Assembly: GCA_026708165.1 (NCBI GenBank)
Contig: JAPOVO010000175.1
Location: forward strand, 1-10,074
Reading direction: 5' to 3'
DNA length: 10,074 nt
Origin: Chloroflexota bacterium
GTDB lineage: Bacteria; Chloroflexota; UBA11872; VXNJ01
The position numbers were made by a program, and so were the translations under genes. The notes under the pieces were generated by a model that saw only the letters and a list, made by a program, of their open reading frames with translations, was not told the DNA's origin and searched no databases. This document shows positions 1 through 7,179 of the stretch, piece by piece; position 1 is the stretch's first letter, and the number at the start of each line of letters is the position of its first letter.

Positions 1-87
1 CACCGCGCCACAGACGGCGGGTCCTGATTCTGGCCGCTAAAGTTGGCCGCCCGACGACGTGATACTGATGAAGGATCGCTGAAGTAG
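1..87 (+). other. Leader of clpX with possible 3' end of an upstream gene
   Basis: Two plus-strand frames are open from the window edge. One ends at TAA 38-40 (tail reading TAPQTAGPDSGR), the other at TGA 60-62 (tail reading PRHRRRVLILAAKVGRPTT). Either could be the last residues of an upstream gene such as clpP or tig, which often precede clpX, but too little is visible to choose. A purine-rich AAGGAT at 71-76 lies 11 bases before the clpX ATG and is the likely ribosome binding site. No clear promoter or terminator is visible here, so clpX may be co-transcribed with the upstream gene. Confidence 0.3.
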
Positions 88-1356
88 ATGGCTTCCGGTC
101 GGTCGCGCGACCCCACGTATCGCTGCTCGTTTTGCAGTCAGACGCAGGACCAAGTCGAGCGGCTTATCGCGGGATCGGGCGGCGTATATATCTGCAACGA
201 ATGCGTGGAACTATGCCGCGACATAATCATCGAAGAGCAACGCGGCACGCCCGTTGCGCGTACGATGTCGGCCGGTCCTCCCAAACCCGAGCAGATCTTC
301 GACCGGCTCAGTGAGTACATCATCGGTCAGGACCGTGCCAAAAAGTACGTGTCGGTGGCCGTCTACAACCACTACAAACGAACGGCTCTGGGCGGCCGCG
401 TGGACGACGTCGAGCTTCAGAAGACGAATATCCTGCTCATCGGCCCCACCGGATGCGGCAAGACGGAAATCGCAAGGACCCTCGCCAGGATTCTTGATGT
501 TCCGTTCTGCATAGCCGACGCGACGGCGCTGACCGAGGCCGGCTACGTTGGCGAGGACGTAGAGAACATACTGCTGCGGCTTTTGCAGTCCGCCGACTAC
601 GACGTGTCCCGCGCGCAGCTTGGCATCATCTACATCGATGAGATCGACAAGATCTCCCGCAAGGCCGACAACCCGTCGATTACGCGGGATGTATCGGGCG
701 AGGGCGTTCAGCAGGCGCTTCTCAAGATTATCGAGGGAGCTACCGTAAACGTCCCGCCGCAGGGCGGGCGCAAGCACCCCCATCAGGAGTTCATACAGCT
801 CGATACTCGCGACATCCTCTTCGTTTGCGGGGGAGCCTTCGAAGGGCTCGACAAGATAGTCAGCAGGCGCACGGGACGCGGCGCGAGGATCGGCTTCTCG
901 TCCGAGATGGGTTCAAACGGGGTGGAGAGTCCGCTCCACGAGGTGATCTCAGACGACCTGCTCAAGTATGGGCTCATTCCGGAGTTCGTCGGACGGCTGC
1001 CGGTGGTGGCGGCTCTCGATCAGCTCGACAAGGACACGCTGAAGCTCATACTTACCGAGCCGCGAAACGCCCTGGTGCGCCAGTACAAACGACTGCTGGC
1101 GCTCGACGAAGTCGAGCTTCATTTCACCGACGGAGCCATCGACTCCATCGCCGAGAAGGCCCTGGAGACCAAGACCGGGGCGAGAGGTCTCCGCACCGTT
1201 ATCGAGGACCTTCTGCTCAACACCATGTTCGAGATCCCCTCGCGGCAAGACGTCACCAAGGTAGTGCTGAACGCAGACGTTGTGCGGAACCGCCGCCAGC
1301 CGCTGCTCGTTACGAAGGGCGAGCCGCAAGCCGAGCCTCGCCAGGAGACAGCGTAG
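88..1356 (+). CDS. clpX: ATP-dependent Clp protease ATP-binding subunit ClpX
   Basis: ClpX is the hexameric AAA+ unfoldase that recognises degron-tagged proteins, unfolds them and threads them into the ClpP chamber in the cytoplasm. The 422-residue length is normal for the family. An N-terminal C4 zinc-binding domain is visible (C13, C16, C36, C39), which dimerises and binds adaptors. The AAA+ core follows: Walker A GPTGCGKT at 119-126, pore-1 loop GYVGED at 152-157, Walker B ending IYIDEID at 181-187, the pore-2 RKH at 228-230, and the ClpP-docking IGF tripeptide at 268-270. The arginine-finger region EFVGRLP and the sensor-2 GARGLR motif are also present. All catalytic elements are intact, so this should be a working ClpP partner; clpP itself is not visible in the window. 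The gene is convergent with the PAP2 gene, with 39 bases between the stop codons and no obvious terminator. Confidence 0.98.
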   Translation: MASGRSRDPTYRCSFCSQTQDQVERLIAGSGGVYICNECVELCRDIIIEEQRGTPVARTMSAGPPKPEQIFDRLSEYIIGQDRAKKYVSVAVYNHYKRTALGGRVDDVELQKTNILLIGPTGCGKTEIARTLARILDVPFCIADATALTEAGYVGEDVENILLRLLQSADYDVSRAQLGIIYIDEIDKISRKADNPSITRDVSGEGVQQALLKIIEGATVNVPPQGGRKHPHQEFIQLDTRDILFVCGGAFEGLDKIVSRRTGRGARIGFSSEMGSNGVESPLHEVISDDLLKYGLIPEFVGRLPVVAALDQLDKDTLKLILTEPRNALVRQYKRLLALDEVELHFTDGAIDSIAEKALETKTGARGLRTVIEDLLLNTMFEIPSRQDVTKVVLNADVVRNRRQPLLVTKGEPQAEPRQETA

Positions 1357-1395
1357 TACTGAATTCCTAAGCGGCTGTCAGGGTCCCGCCCGGCG

Positions 1396-2136
1396 TCAGG
1401 CTGATTGGGCCGCCGTTTTCCACGGAGAAGCTCGTCGGATATGCCATGCCACCGGAGCGGCTACCGCGAGCGGCACGGCGGCGGCGGCGGCGTCGGCCAG
1501 GAAGTGGTTTCCGGTGACCACTATCACGAATACCGAGAGCGGAATGTAAAGGACCGCTAGCGTTCGTATCCACCAGGGTCTGGCGAGGACCGCGAATCCC
1601 ACGCCGGCGATGGCGGCGTAGACGATATGCACGCTCGGCATGGCGGCTACCGTGTTACGAAGCGGGTCGGCGCCCATCTCGTAGCTGACGGGCCCGTACG
1701 TGGCCATTGTGTTGATTATTTCCAGCTCCGGGACCGCGCTCGGCGGAGCGACGGGGAACGTTACGAATACGACGAAGCTGACGAGGCTGGAGAGATAAAA
1801 GACGTTTCGCGCGAACGGATAGGCAGCCGGCCGGCGGCGGTAGGCCCACCAGAGGAATCCCAACACGGCGAGGAAGTGGGGAACAACGTAGAGCAGATTG
1901 AAGACCACGGTAAGTGGCACCGAGACTGTTATCAAGTCCTGCGCGGCCTTCTCGACTAGCCAGCCGGCGTCGCGTTCCCATTCGACCAGATGGCGGGCGT
2001 TCCGCAGCGCTTCGTCTTCGGCGCCCGTGGAGCGGAAGCGCGTCGTGACGTAAATGAGATAGAGGGCGACCGGATACAGGATCTGGCGCAGACCGCGGCG
2101 CCTGGCAATCCAGCTTGGCGGCGAGCCTGCTCGCAC
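1396..2136 (-). CDS. PAP2 superfamily membrane phosphatase (PAP2_3 / Aur1-like)
   Basis: This 246-residue integral membrane protein belongs to the PAP2 acid phosphatase/phosphotransferase superfamily and resembles the inositolphosphotransferase-like branch (PAP2_3). Such proteins act on lipid phosphates or transfer phospho-headgroups at the membrane. About six hydrophobic segments are visible. The branch-typical sequences are FNLLYVVPHF (79-88), FPVAPP (127-132), the catalytic-type AMPSVH with H170, and GNHFLAD with H211 and D215, which match the C2 and C3 motifs of the superfamily. The first PAP2 motif (KxxxxxxRP) is absent, as is usual in this branch. The start is a GTG; a purine-rich GGAG lies about 15 bases upstream, so the exact start is uncertain. 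The gene follows nuoB by 38 bases on the same strand and is probably co-transcribed with it. The substrate cannot be deduced. Confidence 0.85.
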   Translation of the reverse strand: MRAGSPPSWIARRRGLRQILYPVALYLIYVTTRFRSTGAEDEALRNARHLVEWERDAGWLVEKAAQDLITVSVPLTVVFNLLYVVPHFLAVLGFLWWAYRRRPAAYPFARNVFYLSSLVSFVVFVTFPVAPPSAVPELEIINTMATYGPVSYEMGADPLRNTVAAMPSVHIVYAAIAGVGFAVLARPWWIRTLAVLYIPLSVFVIVVTGNHFLADAAAAAVPLAVAAPVAWHIRRASPWKTAAQSA

Positions 2137-2174
2137 TGACTCGTTCGGCTCCGGAGCCTCCGACTAGCTGGAGG

Positions 2175-2747
2175 CTACTGGACGGGCTCCACCCCGTGCC
2201 CGACGCCGGTCGGGCGCGGCGGCAGCGGGCGCGGCTGCCAGCGCAGAACGCCTTCTTGCTTGATCTGGCGCTGGAGCAGCAGTATGGCGTCGATCAGAGC
2301 TTCGGGTCTGGGCGGACAACCCGGCACGTGAACGTCAACGGGGATGATCCTGTCGACGCCCTGCAACGTGGAGTAGGTCCTGAACGGCCCGCCGGCAATC
2401 GTGCAGATTCCCATCGCGATGACCCACTTCGGGTCGGGCATCTGCTCGTAGAGCTGCCTTACGACCGGGGCCATCTTGTTGGTTACGGTGCCCGCCACGA
2501 CCATGACGTCCGACTGGCGGGGGGACGAGCGCAGGATCACTCCGAACCGGTCGGTGTCGTACATCGGCGCGGCGGAGGCCATGTACTCGATGGCGCAGCA
2601 CGCGAGACCGAAGGTCATCGGCCAGAGCGCGCTGGCCTGCCCCCAGCTAAAGAGCTTGTCGACGGTGGTCGTAAGGATGTCCAGCGCACCGGTCTTGGCG
2701 GCCAGCTTGACCAGCGGCGGACTTCCGCTATCGTAATCGCCGTTCAT
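2175..2747 (-). CDS. nuoB: NADH-quinone oxidoreductase subunit B (NuoB)
   Basis: NuoB is the peripheral-arm subunit of respiratory complex I that holds the terminal [4Fe-4S] cluster N2, which passes electrons to quinone. The 190-residue protein has the four expected ligand cysteines: the tandem pair C50-C51 in [12 protein letters not shown]115 in MGICTIAGG and C144 in VPGCPPRPE. The conserved [10 protein letters not shown] segment precedes the last motif. The C-terminal 20 or so residues are proline-rich and not typical of the family core. The ATG has a GAGG about 11 bases upstream. Unusually, no nuoA, nuoC or nuoD adjoins it: upstream is the divergent mrp, downstream a PAP2 gene. It may therefore be a stand-alone copy, with the rest of complex I encoded elsewhere, or a subunit of a related hydrogenase-like complex. 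The family assignment is very secure; which complex it serves is not. Confidence 0.96.
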   Translation of the reverse strand: MNGDYDSGSPPLVKLAAKTGALDILTTTVDKLFSWGQASALWPMTFGLACCAIEYMASAAPMYDTDRFGVILRSSPRQSDVMVVAGTVTNKMAPVVRQLYEQMPDPKWVIAMGICTIAGGPFRTYSTLQGVDRIIPVDVHVPGCPPRPEALIDAILLLQRQIKQEGVLRWQPRPLPPRPTGVGHGVEPVQ

Positions 2748-2915
2748 GCGGCGGAAACCTCGTTTGTGCTTGATAGATTCGCCGCCGATTCTAGCATTGC
2801 TTCCGTTGCTTCGCGGAGGTTTCCGGCCGCGGGAGCTGGCGGCAGTAGGTGATTCCGGCCGTTACCCGGTGGACGGGACTGGGCAGGCGGTGCCCTTCTA
2901 ACTTAGGCTTAACGT
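2748..2915. other. Divergent intergenic region between nuoB and mrp
   Basis: This 168-base gap must hold the promoters of both nuoB (leftward) and mrp (rightward). On the minus strand a TAGAAT (2788-2793) could serve as a -10 for nuoB, but no matching -35 lies at the right spacing. On the plus strand AGG at 2905-2907 sits 8 bases before the mrp ATG as a weak ribosome binding site. The octamer-like TTGCTTC occurs twice in quick succession near 2796-2812. I see no gene, strong hairpin or recognisable operator here. Confidence 0.4.
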
Positions 2916-3743
2916 ATGGCACAAGCTATGAACGTCGACGCTCCCGGTTCATCCCCGGAGGGAATTCGCGAATCCATCGCGGTAGCGAGCGGCAAGGGCG
3001 GGGTTGGCAAAAGTACGGTTGGGGTAAATCGGTGGGTGGGCTCGCGGAAGATGGGGCGCCGGGGGGGCCTTCCGGATGCCGACGTGTACGGCCCCAACGT
3101 GCCGATAATGCTCGGCGCGAGCGGCGACCTCGTTACCGTTGACGGCGCGATAAGCCCGCTGGAGGCTCACGGCATAAAGCTGATGTCGCTCGGATTCATG
3201 CTCGAGGAGGGCACGCCGGTCATCTGGCGCGGGCCCATGATCGCCGGGGCGCTGAAGCAGATGCTCAACGACGTCGCCTGGGGAGAGCTCGACTACCTGG
3301 TGCTCGATCTTCCGCCGGGCACGGGAGACGCGAGCCTGACGCTGGCGCAGATGATGCCGCTGAGCGGCGCTGTGATCGTTTCCACGCCACAGGAAGTCGC
3401 GCTTCAGGATGTCAAGCGATCGATAGCCATGTTCGAGCGCCTCAGCGTGCCGGTGCTGGGACTGGTCGAGAACATGTCGTATTACGTCCACCAGCCTACG
3501 GGCGACCGGGTCGAGATTTTCGGTCATGGCGGCGCGCGCAAGGCGGCCGACGACCTCGGAATCAAATTCTTGGGCGAGGTCCCGCTCGACCCGGCGATCC
3601 GCGAGGGCGGCGACAAGGGTAGTCCCGTCGGAGCCGACGCTGCGTCGACGCTCGGCGCGGCGTTTGCCGAGATCGCGGGCAGGGTCGAAGAGTCTGTCGG
3701 CGCCGGGGAACCGGAGGTCGAAGACGACCTCCCGATGCTCTAG
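2916..3743 (+). CDS. Mrp/NBP35-family P-loop ATPase (iron-sulfur cluster carrier type)
   Basis: This 275-residue protein belongs to the Mrp/ApbC/NBP35 branch of the SIMIBI P-loop ATPases, which help load iron-sulfur clusters onto apo-proteins. Visible motifs are the deviant Walker A GKGGVGKST (26-34), DADVYGPNVP (54-63), VIWRGPM, the switch-like LVLDLPPGTGD, VSTPQEVALQD, ENMSYY and IFGHGG, and a typical C-terminal LGEVPLDPAIREGG. Two departures are clear. The N-terminal DUF59/MIP18 domain of many bacterial Mrp proteins is missing. The usual CxxC after ENMSYY, thought to bridge an Fe-S cluster in the dimer, is replaced by VHQPTG, as in some other lineages. In addition, residues 35-54 contain several non-conservative residues where the family has a hydrophobic helix and strand; this looks like an error or damage (see findings). 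The ATG is preceded by a weak AGG. The stop codon overlaps that of the convergent Nudix gene within CTAG at 3740-3743. Confidence 0.9.
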   Translation: MAQAMNVDAPGSSPEGIRESIAVASGKGGVGKSTVGVNRWVGSRKMGRRGGLPDADVYGPNVPIMLGASGDLVTVDGAISPLEAHGIKLMSLGFMLEEGTPVIWRGPMIAGALKQMLNDVAWGELDYLVLDLPPGTGDASLTLAQMMPLSGAVIVSTPQEVALQDVKRSIAMFERLSVPVLGLVENMSYYVHQPTGDRVEIFGHGGARKAADDLGIKFLGEVPLDPAIREGGDKGSPVGADAASTLGAAFAEIAGRVEESVGAGEPEVEDDLPML

Positions 3744-4183
3744 CCAGGCTTACGCCCTTCTTTCAATAGCGATATCCCCGCCGCCAGGATCGCCGCGTGG
3801 TCGAAGGCGAGTTTCTTTGGGAGACGGTCGATCGGAAACCATCGGGCGTCGGCCGCGTCGTCGCCCGCCAGCGCCGCGGGGGCAGACTCGAATACGGCAA
3901 GAAAAGCGACGCTGATCGCCCTGCCGCGCGGATCGCGGTCCGGATCGCCAAAGGCGCCGATCTGATGCATCGCGGGCGCGGAGACCCCCGTTTCCTCAAG
4001 CAGCTCCCGCCGGGCCGCCTGCTCCACGTCCTCGTCGGGATCGACGAAACCGCCGGGCAATGCCCACGATCCGGCGAAAGGCTCGTGGCCGCGCCGGATC
4101 AGCAAAACGGACCGGCCCCCGTCGAGAGACGGGGCTACCGTGACCGCGTCAACGGTTACGTAATAGCGGTCGGGCGGGGGCAT
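3740..4183 (-). CDS. NUDIX hydrolase, ADP-ribose pyrophosphatase-like
   Basis: Nudix enzymes cleave nucleoside diphosphates linked to another moiety. This 147-residue protein has a perfect Nudix box from G45 to V67: G45, E51, R59, E60, E63, E64 and G66, with the E63/E64 pair expected to bind the catalytic metal. The preceding SWALPGG and the later GDPDRDPRGRAISVAFLA segment resemble the ADP-ribose or NADH pyrophosphatase-like Nudix proteins, but substrate cannot be fixed from sequence. The protein is essentially only the Nudix fold, with no extra domain. The start is ATG; the upstream GGA about 9 bases away is a weak ribosome binding site. It lies 54 bases downstream of the VTT membrane protein gene on the same strand, and its stop codon overlaps the stop of the convergent mrp. 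Confidence 0.93.
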   Translation of the reverse strand: MPPPDRYYVTVDAVTVAPSLDGGRSVLLIRRGHEPFAGSWALPGGFVDPDEDVEQAARRELLEETGVSAPAMHQIGAFGDPDRDPRGRAISVAFLAVFESAPAALAGDDAADARWFPIDRLPKKLAFDHAAILAAGISLLKEGRKPG

Positions 4184-4237
4184 TCAATCAGGTCCAAAGG
4201 AAGCGAGGCGCGAGTCCACGCGAGTGTGGAGAATCGG

Positions 4238-4849
4238 CTAATCGCCGGTCGCCTTCGAGACGGGATGCCGCTGTCTTGCCAGCAGACGGACGACGATGAA
4301 TCCGACGATCAGCAGACCTATGAATGCGATGGTCAGGATGTCGAGGTATTTGTCGATCGCGTCCTGGACGACCTCGCCGAATACCATAACGACGCCAGCG
4401 ACCAGGAAGAACCTTCCCCCGCGGCCCACCGCCGAAGCCAACAGAAAACGCCGCATGTCGAGCCGGAAGACGCCCGCGCCGACCGCGAATACCTTGTAAG
4501 GGATCGGCGTAAAGCCGGCTATTGCCACTGCCCAAACGTCCCGCCGCTGGTACTGTCTTTCGACGAACAGCACTTTCTTCTCGTCGAACATTCGGTTCAG
4601 CAAGGGCCTGCCGCCCTTGAGTCCGATGTAGTAGCCGAGCACGGCTCCCATGAGCGATCCGGCGGTCGTGATCGCGGCGAATCCCAGCGCGAACCCAACG
4701 TTCCCGGCGCTCATCGCGATCAGCAGCGCGTCGGGAGGTATGGGAAAGAAGCTCGATTCCGTGAACGCCAGCACGAAGAGCGCGATGCCCGCGTAAGGCG
4801 TATCGGACCACGCCAGGACCCACTCGGCAAGATCATGAATCAGTTCCAA
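4238..4849 (-). CDS. DedA/YqaA-type VTT-domain membrane protein
   Basis: This 203-residue polytopic membrane protein belongs to the VTT (SNARE-associated/DedA/YqaA) family, whose members include lipid transporters and scramblases such as undecaprenyl-phosphate flippases. Hallmarks are the re-entrant segment ESSFFPIPPDALLIA (about 31-45), the GAVLGYYIGLKGG stretch (about 68-80), and the second re-entrant motif FTPIPYKVFAVGAGVF followed by RRFLLASAVGRGGRFF. A last hydrophobic helix near 170-190 precedes a short basic tail. I chose the TTG at 4849 as start because GAGG lies six bases upstream and the frame has no better in-frame ATG near the conserved N-terminus. It stands between the CAP-protein gene (159-base gap) and the Nudix gene (54-base gap). 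The YqaA-like subgroup is the closest match; the transported lipid is unknown. Confidence 0.88.
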   Translation of the reverse strand: MELIHDLAEWVLAWSDTPYAGIALFVLAFTESSFFPIPPDALLIAMSAGNVGFALGFAAITTAGSLMGAVLGYYIGLKGGRPLLNRMFDEKKVLFVERQYQRRDVWAVAIAGFTPIPYKVFAVGAGVFRLDMRRFLLASAVGRGGRFFLVAGVVMVFGEVVQDAIDKYLDILTIAFIGLLIVGFIVVRLLARQRHPVSKATGD

Positions 4850-5008
4850 TTCGAACCTCGCGGGGCGCTATAAAGCAGGTATCGAGTCCGAAGGCTCGAC
4901 GGATTAGACGCATCATTGAAGTCTGCCGCGTTTTCCACGCCGCAAACCAATCTGAATTTTAGGCGAAGCGCCTCAGTGCGAGCGCCCTTTGCGCGGCCCA
5001 TGCAGCCG
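4850..5008. other. Intergenic region with two small hairpins
   Basis: This 159-base gap separates the CAP-protein gene from the downstream VTT gene on the minus strand. Two inverted repeats are visible. AGGCG/CGCCT at 4961-4973 has a 3-base loop, but its T-run lies on the 5' side for minus-strand transcription, so it is not a normal terminator for the CAP gene. The second, at 4882-4899, reads on the minus strand as a TCGAG/CTCGA stem capped by C-TTCG-G, a very stable tetraloop; it lies just upstream of the VTT ribosome binding site. No gene or clear promoter was found. Confidence 0.4.
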
Positions 5009-6745
5009 CTAGGACTCGGCGGACTGCGCCGTCGTGAAGCTCCATGTCTTCGAAAACGGCTGGCCGTCGACGGTCCCGCTCACGGTGGCGGTATATTCGG
5101 TCCCCGCGAGCAGCGGTCGGGCGGGCGTGATCCCGATGGACCGTCGCCAGTTACTCCTAACGACCACGACTTCAACCGGATCTCCGTTGGCGGAGGTGAG
5201 CGAGACCGGCCCCCACTCGACGGTCTGACCGAGCAGGAAGCTTACGGTTAACGGGGACCCGACCGGCCGCGGCAGTCCGGGTACCGGATCGGGCGATTCG
5301 TAGGCATACCAAAGTCGGGGCACCCCGGTTTGGCCGGGGGCGGGATAGACGGCGGGCAGGTCGACCCCCGGTTGGTGTGAAGGTTCCAGACCTATGTTTA
5401 TCACCGTGATCCCGCGTCCACTGCCGCTCGCGACGCCGTAACCCACCGCCACCGTGCTCGGATGCAACAAGGCGAACCGGTGAAAAACGGTGGTGACAAA
5501 TATGTCGACGTTTTCCACGGCGTCGGTGTCGAAGCTGATGTCTTCGTCGATCCAGTTGCCCGGGTATCCGGCGGCTTTGGCCCGGTCGTATATGGATTGA
5601 CCGGTGAATCCCGGCAGCCCGGGCTGTTCGCGGTGAACGCCGATCTGACCTATGGATGGATGGTCGGCGTTGGCGATGTAGTAGTCGGCGTGGCTCTGCG
5701 CCGCGCGCATAAGCTCGGCGCTCATGGCGATGGCGGGCATTCCCGCTATCGCTCGCCACATGTTTACGCGGTCTATGACCGGGTCTCCCGTGGGTTGCGG
5801 GGGGCCAGTGTAAGTCTCCTCGACCGTAGTGTCGGCAGCCGCGTCTTCCGTGGACTCCGGGGTCGCGCTGTCCGTTTCTTCGACCGGAGCGTCGGTGACT
5901 GTGTCATCCGTTGATTGCGGGGGGCTGCTGTCCGTTTCCTCGACTGTAACGCTGGTGGACGTATCGTCCGTGGCTTGCGGCGGACCGGCCGATAGGGGGG
6001 ACGGGAGCGGCACGCGCGGGCCGGCGGGAAACAGACCGGCCTGGAACGCGAGATCGCCGCCGTTTGCGACCACCACCTGGCCGGGCTCGGCGAAGTCAGT
6101 CTTGACCTTCCATAGCTGGAGCGCGGCGCGCTGCAGGCGGATGGTCTCCATGGGGCCGTAGTCGACGACGCCGGTAGTGGGAAGCCCGTAAAAGCGCATT
6201 GGGTCCGGGACGGCGTGGTAAGCGCGGCGCAACGCGTCCGAATCGTTCAGAAGCGCAAGACGGGTCCTCACGATCTCCGCCCACGGGAGATGACCGTCGT
6301 CGGTCATCAGGTGCCGCGGTACGAGCCTTTCCGCCAGCCAGCCGTCCAGGCCGTAGTTGCTCATCTCGTCCAGGACGTTTACGAACTCGACCCGCCCGGT
6401 ACCCGAATGCCATTGCAGTACGGCCTTTTGAAGGACCTGCGTGACGAATCCATCGCGGATGAACCGCCGGGTCAGCGGGAATCCAAGCTGCAACAGGCCA
6501 CCGTCGCGCTGGTAGACCGTCCAGAACGGGATTCCGTTGTCGTCGGTTATTGAGAATCCCGCGCCGGGCGCAGATCCCGGCGGCGCGGTTTGAGTAAAAA
6601 AGTGCCCATTGGGTATGTCGTAGTCGGGCGCGGAGGCGCTTGCCACCGGAGTTTGGCCGATGGAACCGGCGCTCAGCGCCGCGATGGCCACGAGCACCAG
6701 GGCGATCAGCAGTTTTGTGGCTTTATGAAGCAACATGTATTGCAT
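5009..6745 (-). CDS. Secreted CAP/SCP-domain protein with N-terminal LGFP-like module
   Basis: This is an exported protein of 578 residues, reckoned from the ATG at 6745. The frame stays open further upstream into yraN, but translation from 6745 or 6736 puts a clear signal peptide at the N-terminus: basic HKATK, a hydrophobic run at 12-26, and a likely cleavage after ASASA (about 39). Residues 45-115 form a 'GHFFTQT...GFPLTRRF..DGFVTQVLQKAVLQW' module that resembles LGFP-type wall-associated repeats. Residues about 249-322 are a Thr/Asp/Glu/Pro-rich linker of 20-residue repeats. A CAP domain follows (about 323-455), with H352 in QSHADYY, H371, E411 and H422 in TTVFHRFALLHP as candidate cavity residues. 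The last 90 residues look like a bacterial Ig-like domain ending SKTWSFTT. CAP proteins have varied roles (lipid binding, proteolysis, adhesion); the exact function here is unknown. No strong ribosome binding site is visible, and the gene lies 26 bases after yraN, so coupling to the operon is possible. Confidence 0.85.
   Translation of the reverse strand: MQYMLLHKATKLLIALVLVAIAALSAGSIGQTPVASASAPDYDIPNGHFFTQTAPPGSAPGAGFSITDDNGIPFWTVYQRDGGLLQLGFPLTRRFIRDGFVTQVLQKAVLQWHSGTGRVEFVNVLDEMSNYGLDGWLAERLVPRHLMTDDGHLPWAEIVRTRLALLNDSDALRRAYHAVPDPMRFYGLPTTGVVDYGPMETIRLQRAALQLWKVKTDFAEPGQVVVANGGDLAFQAGLFPAGPRVPLPSPLSAGPPQATDDTSTSVTVEETDSSPPQSTDDTVTDAPVEETDSATPESTEDAAADTTVEETYTGPPQPTGDPVIDRVNMWRAIAGMPAIAMSAELMRAAQSHADYYIANADHPSIGQIGVHREQPGLPGFTGQSIYDRAKAAGYPGNWIDEDISFDTDAVENVDIFVTTVFHRFALLHPSTVAVGYGVASGSGRGITVINIGLEPSHQPGVDLPAVYPAPGQTGVPRLWYAYESPDPVPGLPRPVGSPLTVSFLLGQTVEWGPVSLTSANGDPVEVVVVRSNWRRSIGITPARPLLAGTEYTATVSGTVDGQPFSKTWSFTTAQSAES
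5781..5999 (-). repeat. In-frame 60-bp tandem repeat coding a T/D/E/P-rich linker
   Basis: About 3.6 degenerate copies of a 60-bp unit occur within the CAP-protein gene. Each copy encodes 20 residues of the pattern PPQSTDDTxTxxxVEETDS; the copies read GPPQATDD..VEETDS, SPPQSTDD..VEETDS, ATPESTED..VEETYT and a partial GPPQPTGD. Copies differ at many third positions and at several residues, so the expansion is not very recent. The repeat forms a flexible acidic spacer between the N-terminal module and the CAP domain. Confidence 0.85.
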
Positions 6746-6771
6746 TCTAGCCGCGGAGCTCTCGAGTCGGG

Positions 6772-7179
6772 TCAGCCTTGCACCGCGTTGGGTATCACTT
6801 CGATACACGGGCGGCCTTCGGATTCGATCATTATCGCAACCACGTCGATCCGCCACTGGGCGTCGGGGATTCCGTTCTCGGCCAGATAGTTGGAACCAAG
6901 GGTCATCAGCTTGCGCGCCTTGCTCGCCGTTATCGAATCTTGCGGACTTCCGTATGCGCGCGAGGCGCGGGTCTTGACCTCCACGATGACGATCTCGTCG
7001 GCGTCCTTGCAGACGATGTCGATTTCGCCGAGCTTGCAGCGATAGTTGCGCTCGATGATCCGGTATCCGCGTTTCCGCAACTCCGACTCGGCGAGCGTCT
7101 CGCCGTATTCGCCCAGGTCTTGCCGGCTCAGGCGCTTCTGAGGGCGGCGGTCAAACCACCGAAGCCACTTTTTCAGCAT
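6772..7179 (-). CDS. yraN: UPF0102 family endonuclease-fold protein YraN
   Basis: YraN-family proteins (UPF0102) have a PD-(D/E)xK nuclease-like fold and are predicted to act on nucleic acids, possibly in recombination or repair; their precise role is poorly defined. The 135-residue protein shows the family signature: GEYGETLAESELRKRGY at the start of the domain, GEIDIV with D54, and VEVKTRAS with E67 and K69, the expected metal-binding and catalytic positions. I chose the ATG at 7179 because GGGAGAG lies about eight bases upstream and the family N-terminus aligns there. The frame is open further upstream, but that part overlaps rnhB and is not family-like. The start overlaps the end of rnhB by 29 bases, which points to translational coupling. 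The rplS-rnhB-yraN order is common in bacteria. Confidence 0.95.
   Translation of the reverse strand: MLKKWLRWFDRRPQKRLSRQDLGEYGETLAESELRKRGYRIIERNYRCKLGEIDIVCKDADEIVIVEVKTRASRAYGSPQDSITASKARKLMTLGSNYLAENGIPDAQWRIDVVAIMIESEGRPCIEVIPNAVQG

Noticed and set aside
119..489. ClpX Walker A with cysteine (GPTGCGKT) as an unusual substitution
   Set aside because: GPTGCGKT is a common natural variant of the ClpX P-loop and implies no loss of function.
211..783. A 190-codon minus-strand frame inside clpX
   Set aside because: It lies wholly antisense to clpX, which shows every expected motif; the antisense product has no family resemblance.
3740..3743. Overlapping convergent stop codons (CTAG) of mrp and the Nudix gene
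   Set aside because: Neat but common in compact bacterial genomes; no sign that it has a regulatory role.
3797..4873. A 358-codon plus-strand open frame across the Nudix and VTT genes
   Set aside because: It is antisense to two genes with clear family motifs, its translation is charged and low in hydrophobic residues with no recognisable domain, and long antisense frames are common in GC-rich DNA.
4961..4973. AGGCG/CGCCT hairpin next to TTTT as a terminator of the CAP gene
   Set aside because: On the minus strand, where the CAP gene is read, the run following the stem is AAAA; the T-run is on the wrong side, and no plus-strand gene ends there.
5781..5999. 60-bp repeats as a CRISPR array or mobile repeat
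   Set aside because: The repeats are directly adjacent, degenerate, in frame and encode a linker; there are no spacers.
6746..6856. Extension of the CAP-protein frame upstream to 6856
   Set aside because: It overlaps the 3' end of yraN and would bury the signal peptide behind 37 polar residues; starts at 6745 or 6736 give a proper signal peptide at the N-terminus.
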